Source: Telopea speciosissima (taxonomy: Eukaryota > Streptophyta > Magnoliopsida > Proteales > Proteaceae). From it: a DNA stretch of 64,000 bases. Positions 23,175 through 33,824 of this stretch are shown here, in pieces (within the stretch, counting starts at the first letter, position 1; each line of letters begins with the position of its first letter). The notes under the pieces are model-generated. The model saw only the letters and a program-made list of their open reading frames with translations, ran no database searches and was not told the DNA's origin. The stretch is taken from positions 10,069,001-10,133,000 of the forward strand of contig NC_057924.1 of the NCBI RefSeq assembly GCF_018873765.1. Direction: 5' to 3'. A program made the position numbers and the translations under genes.

Positions 23175-25918
23175 TGAGGGGAAAATGGTAACTTTCCAGC
23201 TTAAAAAGTCTTGTAAAACTTTAGATGTATATATTCATATATCCTAATCTAACCTGGATTTCAACTTTAAATTCCAACTATTCAGTAGATTCAGAAAGGA
23301 ATGTGAGCAACAGCAGTTACAGTTGGTGCACTAACAAATTGATCCGTTTTGGAACTTTGCCCGTGTTTATGTGCTGGTAGTCCTAAGCCGGGATGAAGGA
23401 GGGCTGGCACATCTGGTTGCCAGCCAGCATTGACTCTCTCTCAATGTGTTGTTTTCTATTGCTATTACAAAGGTTCCCCGATGGCAACTATGGAGGGGGA
23501 GAGTAACAAACTGGAACTAACAAATCAAAGGAGATCTTAAACGAATGTTCACTTCAAAACAATTTCTTGGAGTTGGAACGACGCATTAGTCGGCTATGTG
23601 AAGGTCAGAGTCGCGTTGCAATCATTGGTTCTCCGGTGATTTCACCTCCACTTGTCTTCTTCCTGACTTCTATGATGATCCACATCCCTGTTTAGGACTA
23701 GATGTGCTGTGGTTGTCATACTCCAACAAGTTGGGGAAGCCATCAATTTACTGTTCCATTCCATGTCGCCATGGTATGTTACATTGTTACATTTAGAATC
23801 TATTTTTGGTCTAGAAGGCATTTTGAAGCAAAAAAATAGGGGGGAAATCGGGTTTCAGAATGCGTTCTAGGCCTAGAAACATTTTACTAGATTTAGGGGT
23901 GTTAAAACCTAAACTGAACCTGTCAAATTGACCAAACCGATTCTCTATCACGACCGGTTTTGGTAGAAGAATTATGACACCAGTAAAAACCGGACTAAAC
24001 CCCCCCTCCCCCAAAAAAAAAGAGGTGTTTTCCTCTAAGTTCTAAAATATATACATAGTAAACAAAACTGAACCAGACCAAGCTTGATATCAAACCGATA
24101 ACAGATTGATAAGAAGAAACCAAAATAAACCAAACAGGATTCGAACCTAAATTAGACTTTCCCTTGTGGATGTCTTGATCATTTGAGGATACGAAAGTAG
24201 CAAATTCGGATTCCATTATTGCTTAGATAAGAAAAAGTTCACAGAAGAAAAATAAAAGGGCATAACTCCAAACAATGCCTAATCAACTTGGAGTGTCCCA
24301 CGAGAGATCTATCCAAGAAATACTCCGAATCAAAACAATCACAGGCTGAAACAGATCATGATAGGGAATCCATTTTCCATTATCATCTTGGTTGAGCTCA
24401 TAATATCTACAGATGACGATGATGATGTGAGTCCAAAGCTATTCCTTTATCATTATTGAGGATCTCTTTATGAGGCATGTGAAATGTTTGGTTATTTTTA
24501 TAGGATAATCTCTTTAAAGTGAAAGTGGAATTTATCTTTTGTTTCCATTCACTTGGGATTTCATTCATGTCATCTATTTTGTTCGGATCCTTTTTTTTAT
24601 TCCGAACAAATGAGGAAGGTTAAGGTCTTTTTCGATGGATCGATCACCTCTTGTTCCTATTTAATCCCTTCGAAAGAAAATAATCGAAATCTCTAAATAA
24701 AGCTGGGCCAGGTTGAGACCGGTTCCTTGAACACCCAGGCCCAGCCCGGGGTACCTCAACCTTTGACTAGACTTGGCCCAGCCCGACATTGGACTTGAAT
24801 GGTCTCAACTCAAGCCCAATTCACTGGACTTCGGGCTAGACCTAAGCGGCTGAGCCTAATTCGGATTTTAAATAAAGCTGGAAGTGTATATAATTTTAGT
24901 AGGTTTAAAAATAAATTCAAGATTCATATGCAGCGTTTGGTGTGCATTCTTGGAATGCATTCAAAGAAATCATACCAATAGCATCCTTAGTAACAAAGAA
25001 AGTTTTAAAATTGTGATGACTGAATAAATTAAGGAAAAAAAGCTGAGCACACCGTGGCCACCATCTACATACTGCAAGTTAATGCCCGTTGTGTCTCTCT
25101 CTTTCCTTCTATGAAACTATCTCATACCCCTCCTGTATGATGCCTCGTCTCATGCCCCAGTGGCCATTGGCCACACTGGGGGTATGCCTATCCCTCTCCC
25201 ATTAATCAATCTTGTATGATTGAACATAAAATGTGCATCTCACTCAATCATTGGGGTTCCCAAAGGAAATAGTAGATGAAATTTTGATGATAAGCATAGG
25301 ACCATTTGTGTTTGTCCACTGTAGAGGAGGTATGGGAGGTCAACACCTCACATGTTTGCTACAGTGACACATTAGCTCATTATTTTAGATTTGGTGTGCA
25401 CCCTATGATTGTTGGGCACGCGTCTAACTCTAACTGCAATGCATCCTAGATTTCTAGAGACTTCACTTGGTAATGCATGTTATTGCTAGTAATATGAGGG
25501 GGCAACTCGTACATTTCATGTATGGCCCATAATTAAAAGGTTGTAAGAATAGTGATGGAATTAAAACATTAGGTCATTAGGGGTCCAACACCTCACAATA
25601 AAAAAGTCCAAGCAACATAGAGGAGTGTAACAATGTGATGCAATTGAACAGATTCATACATAAGAGGATATTAAGGTCATTTCATGTGAATAGTAAAGAG
25701 ATAGAGAAAAAGTATTAGGTACCACCGCTCAAAGAACATTTTCCCATTATTGGAGAAGAGTTTTTTTGATCTACCAATCATTTAAGAGTTACCGAAGAAT
25801 GACCAGAACTACCCTCCCTTTTTGTTTTCTCTCACTCCCATGTTTCCAAATAGTATACGCATGATCTATCCAACAAAGGAATCTTTTATTACTATTGTTA
25901 TTATTATTTTGGAGAAAA
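23175..25918. other. Repeat-rich spacer without recognised gene
   Basis: Nothing coding recognised. Repeat traces: an aaccg/cggtt element at about 23890-24140, a ggcccagcccg-rich segment at 24700-24860 resembling the arms of the hAT-like MITE, and a ttggtgtgcattcttggaatgcat motif at about 24938 that recurs at 47178 and 49085. Confidence 0.35.
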
Positions 25919-26026
25919 GTTCTCTGTGGGACTCAGGGGCCACGCTCAGACACAGTGGAAGGCAAAATGACCACCCCACCCCTGAGATGCCATCGTACGA
26001 AACCCTTCACTCCCCCATAGAGAATA
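25919..26026. mobile_element. MITE, gttctctg family
   Basis: Left gttctctgtgggactcaggg and right catagagaat are short inverted ends. The body has cagacacagtgg and gcaaaatgaccaccccaccc, shared with other family members in the window. About 108 bp, lying about 0.8 kb upstream of the SnRK2 start. Confidence 0.55.
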
Positions 26027-26148
26027 TTCCCCTATTATTTGTTTTTCTATGATAGAAACAGAGCCCCACTAATATTGGCTATAGGGACTTAGTTTTGTTT
26101 CATCAACTGAAAAGTAAGAGATTCCAATCCAATGGCTCTTGGAATGGG

Positions 26149-26258
26149 CACGTGGGTAGGTACACTGGTACATTCCACTGAATCTGTAAAAGTAAATGTG
26201 ATTCTATACAGACTAATACATGGCCTGTACTTCTCCTGACAAAGTGTAGTTACGTGGC
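26149..26258 (+). promoter_or_regulatory. ABRE/G-box pair upstream of the SnRK2 gene
   Basis: CACGTGGG at 26149-26156 and ACGTGGC at 26252-26258 are ABA-responsive-element type motifs, about 560-665 bp before the ATG. A third ACGT core lies at about 26360 (ccacgtag). ABREs are bound by AREB/ABF bZIP factors, themselves SnRK2 substrates, so feedback control is possible. Role inferred from motif only. Confidence 0.45.
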
Positions 26259-26814
26259 TTAGTGACACTGCTTTACAGAGAGAGAAAGAGAGAGGGGGAA
26301 GAAAAAAAAAAGGAAAAAGGAAAGCTTTTCTAGGGCCGACCATGCCCGCACGGACCGTCCACGTAGTTCGGTTCTTGGGCCGCTTTCATCCCCTGCTCAC
26401 CTCGAATGGAAGAATTTTCTGTAGCTTTCGCACATCCACACCGAACCAAAAATGACAGTTCCTCATGAACCAATAATGGCCCCTCGCAAGCAACTTGGTT
26501 TTGTGCGTCCAGTGAGCTCAGATTTCTAGCCCACTTCTCGTCTGCCACCTGTCATCTCTCTTCCCCCCCCCCCTCCTATCTAGTCCTTCTCCTTCAAATT
26601 TTTAAGTATTTTACTGCTGTGGAACTCTCTGATTTCGTTGCTTGTTTGCAGTGATTTACAATTTGATTTCATTCTAAAATTCTGCCAGAGCCCAGAATCG
26701 AATTGGGTCTTCAGCTTTCCTTCTTTCCTTCCTTTTGCGAATTCATCTTTGTCCCATATAAGCTGCAGAGAAGAGAACAGAAGAGCACTGTTTCATGTTT
26801 TCTGTTTTGAAGTT

Positions 26815-29181
26815 ATGGAGCGCTATGAGATACTGAAAGATATTGGGTCTGGGAACTTTGGGGTTGCCAAACTTGTTGTAGATAAGTGGACTAAGGAACT
26901 CTATGCTGTGAAGTATATTGAGAGAGGGCAGAAGGTTTGTTTCTTATTCTATCTGTCAATTGGGTTCTTGGTTTATGATTTGATTTTTAGCCTATTTGTT
27001 TATGGCTTCTATTTGCTATTTCATTTCTTTTTCTTTTGAGCTCTGTCTATAGGTTTTTTGTTTTTTCTACTAATTCACTGGCTACCTCTTTGTGGCATAG
27101 ATTGATGAAAATGTGCGAAGGGAGATTATGAACCATAGATCCTTGACGCACCCCAATATAGTTAGATTCAAGGAGGTGGGTATTTTTATCTACTTTTGTT
27201 ACTCATGGTTCTGTATTTGTTTGATTGAAACTAAAACCCAATGGGAGGAGCAGAGAACTCAATCCTGTAATTGCTTCCATTTCATTCTCTGTTTCTTCTT
27301 CCTATTCGTCTCTTCCAGTCTGTACTGAACTTTGCTCACTCTTGAGATAGATATTCCCTTTCATCTGGCCTTCAAGAAGGCCTTAGCTGTTGATAAGGAA
27401 AAGGAATTTCTGTTTTCAAGGACACAATTTTTCTATGTCGGACTCCCAATCAATTACCTCTTTGAAGATACACTGCTCCTATTCTGATTCTTTTATTGTG
27501 GTTCATCTATTTGAAGAAAGTACTGTTCCAAATCTGCTTGTTTTTATGTGGTTCATCTACTATCTTTGCTGAATTGTATGGCAAGATCTCAAAACATGTC
27601 GCTTATTATCTCCAAAAGGTTCACATGTATTTAAATGCTTAACTATGTGTAGGAGTGCTCTTTATTACTCTTGAATAGATGCACCAATCCTTGCAGGTTG
27701 TGCTGACTCCTACTCATCTAGCCATAGTCATGGAATATGCTTCTGGTGGGGAACTCTTTGAAAGGATCTGCAATGCTGGTAGATTCAGTGAGGACGAGGT
27801 AAAATAAATTACTGAAGGTTATGAATCATGATGAGAATCTTATCTTATTTAGAAAAGGCTATAGTCCATGGGATTATACCAATTTCTAATTTGTACAAGA
27901 CACCTGATTCCTCCTAAAAGCTAAAAAATACCCAATTCTCCATTGATATATGTCAATATAAGGTGTTAAATTGACTTTCTTTTGCTCTCTCTTTTTGTTT
28001 GAATTCAGGCAAGGTTCTTCTTTCAGCAATTGATATCAGGAGTCAGTTACTGCCACTCTATGGTATTGTCTATCAAACATGTTGAAATAGATAATAATTC
28101 TCCTTAAAAGCTGTGATAACTCAGGTTGGATCGTTTTAATTTGATCATTGGATGCAGCAAATCTGCCACAGAGATCTTAAGTTGGAAAACACACTCTTAG
28201 ATGGGAGCTCTGCACCACGACTAAAAATATGTGACTTTGGGTATTCCAAGGTTATTATTACTGTTTCTATAGATAGAACTGAATTCATTTTGATTCTTTG
28301 ATCACTTATCGTTCTGCCTTGTTTTGCAGTCATCTGTCTTGCATTCTCAACCAAAATCTACTGTAGGAACACCAGCCTATATTGCACCGGAGGTATTATC
28401 TAGAAAGGAATATGATGGCAAGGTGATATTGTTTATCTTCTTTATAGTTCATTTTGTAACTTGGTTTGGTCCTTAAAACCAATTCTTAACACGCTGTCCT
28501 TCGGAACTATAGATTGCAGATGTTTGGTCTTGTGGAGTCACTTTATATGTAATGTTGGTTGGAGCTTACCCCTTTGAAGATCCTGATGATCCAAGGAACT
28601 TCCGAAAGACAATTGGGGTGAGTGATGCACAATTTTTAAGTTATCTGGCAGTTTGTTAGCTCTGTTATGAGTTCTAATTGCAGATGTATGGCTTATGGTA
28701 GCGGATACTTAATGTCCACTACTCAATTCCAGATTATGTTCGAGTATCCATGGATTGTAAGCATCTCCTTTCTCGAATTTTTGTGGCTAACCCTGAAAAG
28801 GTAATTTTTTTATGCCAAAGTATGTCATCACTGTTGCAATCTTTCGAGTTATGTTTATTGGCTTTTCCTGATTGGCCTCCATTGGTTTCTCTTTAGAGAA
28901 TAACCATTCCAGAAATTAAAAACCATCCATGGTTCTTGAAGAACTTGCCAATAGAACTCATGGAAAGAGAAGAAGGAAGCTTTCTGAATAATGATATAAA
29001 GGATACATCCCAAAGCATTGAAGAGGTACTGTCTATAATACAAGAAGCAAGGAAACCTACTGATCAGGGATTCAAAATTGGTGGCCATTTTATTGGGGGC
29101 AGTATGGATCTTGATGACATTGATGCAGATACAGACATAGATGAGATTGAAACAAGTGGTGATTTTGTTTGTGCATTATGA
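26815..29181 (+). CDS. SnRK2 protein kinase, ABA-activated (subclass III) type
   Basis: Nine exons: join(26815..26934,27101..27175,27697..27798,28009..28062,28158..28250,28330..28422,28513..28617,28702..28800,28897..29181), giving 341 aa, near the family length (about 340-362). SnRK2 Ser/Thr kinases act in osmotic-stress and abscisic-acid signalling; subclass III members are held off by PP2C phosphatases. Seen: glycine loop [14 protein letters not shown] lysine K33 (YAVKYIERG), catalytic HRDLKLEN (D123), DFG (D143), and activation loop [17 protein letters not shown] with Ser154 and Ser158 matching OST1 Ser171 and Ser175. The SnRK2 box follows at about residues 280-305. The acidic ABA-box tail ([23 protein letters not shown]) is Asp-rich, which points to subclass III (SnRK2.2/2.3/2.6) rather than the Glu-rich subclass. 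Exons follow the conserved SnRK2 pattern and all splice sites are GT-AG. Confidence 0.95.
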
Positions 29182-30221
29182 GGATGGGTTGCATCCAAAC
29201 TGATCTGGTTGTTGATCCCTTGAGGATGAACTATTCTGTCCCATATGTGATGTAGTAACCGTATATGGGTAGAGAAGAAACATTACTTTTGGTTTTGTTG
29301 TTGCTGTAGATTAAGGAACCTATGTGGGTTCATATGCATTACTGTTTCTTACTTTTACTTCTGTACTCTTGTACTCATCATTTTGCTTGATGTTGTAATT
29401 AAGTTTGGCAAATAATAACATCATATGGGAAGTTACATGACAATGTGAGAGATCATACTTAAGTAAACCTTTGGTGTCTTCTGAAGAATGCTAGAGAGAT
29501 TAAGAAGAAGATGTAAAGGGAATTAAGAAGTGGAAGAGAAGAAACATATACCATAGAAATACTAAAGTAGCTATTTTGTTTAACTCAAGACACCATGGAA
29601 TCCATGTGTTCAATGCACTTCCCCCTGTAATGTAGCTGATAAAGTTCTTTCCAATTTTAAATCTGTACAGCTTGCCATGTGGCAGGAGAGTATTGGCTTG
29701 ACACGTTGCCACAAGATGCAAGAGAACAAGTGGAGTCCTTATAGGTTGCCATCTTTCATTGGGTAAATAAGCTTGTCTCCTTCTCCAATAAACTTTGTTG
29801 AGGTTTCAGAATCACTTGTCCTCTTTCTCCATTTTCCTTTTTCTCTTTGGCCATGGCATCTTGTCCTTCTCAATGGATGACGATGTTTTGTAGTTATTTG
29901 GTATTGGATGTAAAGTCAGGATCGAGTTTTTGCCATTAGTTTTGTCCACACAACATTCTTGACAAGGGAGGACAGCCATGTTTCAGGGGCTCTAATTTAT
30001 ATTATTATCCTCGTTGTATATTCTAATAAGACATCAGTATTCGCGAATCAATAGATTATGTCCTAGGATTAACCCTTGGTATCGATGGAAGTGACAGATT
30101 AACTACGATAAAGTTTGCTCTTGTTGATGTTTTGTTTTATGTCTACTAAACAAAGCATAAGCTTTAAATGTTGTGCCAATTGCCATGGCAATGTTTAAGG
30201 CCATGAATCGAATAACAGAAA
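29182..30221. other. SnRK2 3' UTR and spacer
   Basis: The first few hundred bases are the likely 3' UTR. The rest has no recognised gene. Short open frames lack family similarity. Confidence 0.4.
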
Positions 30222-30575
30222 TGTTGGGTTATAGAATTATACTTTCATAATGGTTTGTTTAGGTTCTTGGTGCATTCATATACTTGAGGAGTCATCTCCA
30301 CCTACTGATTTAGGTTTTGGTTGGATCCTCCTACATGGTATCAGATCCCATGGTTCCTTTGCTCTTTCCCTTGGGTTATCTTTTCACCTACGGCAACGTT
30401 TCATTTTGCTTACACATAAAGGAGAGTGTTGGGAGTTATAGTCTTATAGGGTTATATTCCCACATTGGTTTGTTTAGGCCATTGCCTTCATATATTTTAG
30501 GAGATCTTTCCATCTAATGCCTTAAGGTATTGGATTGGACCCTCCAATGTGGTATCAGAGCGCATGGTTCCCTCA
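30222..30575 (+). mobile_element. TRIM-like miniature LTR element (fossil)
   Basis: Two short related LTRs, 30222-30335 and 30427-30549, both start tgttggg. They share ttggtttgttaggcc-like and ggattgga(t/c)cctcc(t/a)a(c/t) segments. Each is followed by a primer-binding site of the initiator-Met tRNA type (tggtatcaga). The 90-bp interior codes for nothing and ends in a purine tract (aaaggagag) just before the second LTR. A second primer-site-plus-interior segment after LTR 2 suggests an original tandem array. This matches terminal-repeat retrotransposons in miniature. The LTRs have diverged clearly, so it is old. Confidence 0.7.
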
Positions 30576-31724
30576 TCTTACACTTGAAGAGACAATTCAT
30601 ATATGGGTATGGATCAGTGTGAAGACTCCTTAATTTACATTTAAAATGAATTGATTTTTGTTTATACTAACCAACAATTTTAGTTCAATTTTAAGGGAGA
30701 GGGATCATTACGGCATCAAAGTGTAGTTTCCCACCAATGAAGGAAATTGTCCATGATTGTCTAAGAGGGGAGGGAGGTTAATGATGAAAGAGAGAGAGAG
30801 AGAGAGAGAGTGTGTGTGTGTGTCTGTGTAGGGTCCACACTGGTATGTGAGAGGGCATGCACAAGAATTTGCACATTGGCATCGTGGCAATCTGCTTCCC
30901 TAATTTTAATTTAAAATCAAATAAATGAAGAGAAAGGTTATTAATATGCCTCCGATAAATTGTGTATGTGATTTCTTACAGTGGCTGATCCCCGACTAAC
31001 TCTTGATTGATAGCAGGATGATTCAAGTTATAATCAATGGAGATTAATCTCATGCCGATTTTAACTTATTAAAATTTTTAATCCAATTGAAGAATGACAA
31101 AGAAGAGAGTTGGCTAATCCATAAAAGAGGATGGTACCAGGCACTTAATCTAGCAGATATTGGCTAAGAATTATTAAAAGTTCCAAAATTTTGATATTTG
31201 AAGCCAGTGCGTTCAGTAAACTTTGGATTATGATAATATTAAATATTGTTTATACCTATAAATTGGCTATACCCAAGGTAATGGAAAATATTTTAAAATA
31301 ACAGTGCATCACTATATAAAGATAGAGAGCGCACATCATGATGAAGTTGTTGTTTATCCCTGATAAGCCACAAATTGAAGGGCATTAGTGGAATGTTGTC
31401 ATGAAACTGTACGTAAAGAGTCGTTATATTCCACATAAGGAGAGCTGATCTCAACTCGTGGTTTTCACCCTATGACATTACTTGGTGGTTGAGTGCTGAC
31501 ATCTAATATTGCTTTAGGAGAGGAGTAGCATTATGGGCTAAAAAACTGATACTTATTCCATTCACCAATGTATGAGTTTATCAGCTTGTTCTGATGGTTA
31601 TTGCTAAAATACTTGTAATTTTGGGATAGGTACTAACTAAAGTACTAAACAAGAAATGATTTAGTTTTTGCTACTAGTTTAGCATTTGATTAAGATATCT
31701 AAATAATTTCCTAGTTTTTTTGGA
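30576..31724. other. Spacer, nothing recognised
   Basis: A (GA)n(GT)n microsatellite at about 30788-30823 is the only distinct structure. No gene. Confidence 0.4.
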
Positions 31725-32660
31725 GAGTAAGTGCCAAAGGCGTTGCTACTAGTGACAGACTCCTCGCACAACAAGTACCTATTGATCCATCATGTCGCCA
31801 TTGTGGTGCAAACAGAGAGACTCTAGATCACTTGCTCCTTGAGTGTCCATTTTGTCAATGTGGTTTGGTTTGGTAGTACTTTAACTTATAGCCCTCCAAC
31901 AAATCATGCCCAAGTTCTCAGATTGGTTAAATAGTTGTGACTTATTATATCACCAAAACAAGAAATCCGCACATGAATCTCTATCTCGTGCTTGTTTCTT
32001 GTGTTGGTATCTTTGGAGAGCGAGGAACGATTATGTATTCAACACTAAAATTGGACCCTGCAAGAGGTAATCACAGTGGCTGAGCGAGCCTTTCTTGAGT
32101 TCCATGTTGCATCTATTGGTGGCTATACATCAACATCTGCATCTTCTAGTGCTCGAGTATCTTCTGTGCCTAATGCACCTATTGTTGTTCTCAATTGGGC
32201 AGCTCCTCCGATTGGTTACCATAAAATTATTGTGATGCAATGCTAGAAAATAGAACTTGAAATGTGGTGTAGGTTTCATTTTCAGAGATCACAGGGCCTA
32301 TCAAGTGAAGGCGATCTCGTCTCCTCTTCACTTTAGACCGGTGATTCAAAAGTGAAGCTATTGCAATTCGAAGTGCTCTTGTAGAAGCTGTGATCAGTTA
32401 TATATATGATCAGAACCGAATTCCACCCTATGAAATTTATGTTGTATTTTTAGATATTATGAGACTATCCTCTTCTTTTTTCAATGTATTCCACGGGTTA
32501 TAAATGATGTTTCAGATGCCCAGGCCAGGAAAGTCCTGTCTATTATGTGTGTGACGTTTTGGCCAAATTTCACTCCATGGTTTCATGATCTTCGTGAATC
32601 TGAAGCTTTAGGCCATACTCATTCTATCCTTCAATGAATCTTCTTTTTACAAAAAAAAAT
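31725..32660 (+). mobile_element. LINE 3'-end remnant (zf-RVT and RNase H-like)
   Basis: The frame near 31735-31880 gives a reverse-transcriptase zinc-binding block: SDRLLAQQ, then CRHCGANRETLDHLLLECPF. Downstream, 31975-32100 reads RACFLCWYLWRARNDYVFN, typical of plant L1-type elements. 32190-32640 resembles the RNase H-like domain (NWAAPPIGY). Frames are interrupted by stops and shifts (for example a TAG right after the zinc block near 31876). The remnant ends near an A-run at about 32649. Upstream endonuclease and RT parts are missing, as expected from 5' truncation. An alternative is a domesticated RNase H-like gene, but the broken frames argue against that. Confidence 0.65.
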
Positions 32661-33824
32661 CATTGTCATGGAAGTTTTTTAATATAATGGATAAAAGCAT
32701 GCAATTCCTATAGAGGTTTTGAACTTTAACATTTCTTGATCTTCAAGTTTGATTTATATCTTTAAAAGGTTAAGAAATATTGGTTAGTTTGATTCTTGGG
32801 CTAGCCTTGTCAAATACTAACTAGATCATCAGCCAATTAATGATAAGATTATTGTCTGTTTTATTATCCCTTGTCTTATTTCAAATGTTCTTTAACTCAA
32901 GAGTAAAAAGAGATTTTTATCATTATGTAATTATTAAGAGCTGTCATTGTCTTGCATGTTTTTTAAGTTGACATATGAAATGACAGGATTTTACCCTCAT
33001 TGGAAAAAAAAAATCTGGTACATTAAAAGGGTAAAATAGTAATTTACAATTTCTTTTTCATCAAACTTATAGGTTCTATTTGTTCGAGTTGAGTTGAATG
33101 ACTTTAACAGCCCAAGGGTTTAAAATGGTTTGATTTTAGTTGAACGTCTCCATCAATTGCAAATTTTACAGAATAATGGACTAAACCATACAATAACAAA
33201 AATGTAGCAAATATGAAGAAGATGAATTGCCAGATGAAATCGTCGTGTACCAACATCTATTGGGAGCAACAAGCGTCTACCACAACCATTCCAAACTCCC
33301 TCCATACCTAAAACACACCACAACTCTACTATGTTGAACCTACTCAATGAGATTAATGTTTAACATGATATTTCCAAAGTTTATTTGTTAATTTTTTTGA
33401 TGAAATTTGACATATTCCATAAGTTTGCATCTACTCTTAATAGTTAAGATTTTTTCTCCCATTATTTACTAACGCATCCATTGCATGTCAATTTTAAAGT
33501 GTTTTGAAAAGGTAGAGAAGATGCTCACTTCATTACAATTGGTATACATAAATAAATAAAGGATTCATAAAATATAATCACGAAAGAGATTGAAGTATTC
33601 AAAATCAAAATTAAATAGTTATTTGATTGCAAGATATGCATAAGAACATATCTATACTTATGAGTCCTTATCAAAAAATATCATCCAAGAGAGTTGTTCT
33701 CCAAGGATTGGCTGCTATTAAAATCAAGTAACATTTTGTAGCCCATTCGTGGAAGGTGATTTGAGGTTAATCTCATTGTCAACATGAAAAAAGATACCCC
33801 AGACATAATAAATGATAAGCCAAA
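32661..33824. other. AT-rich spacer, nothing recognised
   Basis: No gene or clear repeat ends recognised. Confidence 0.35.
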
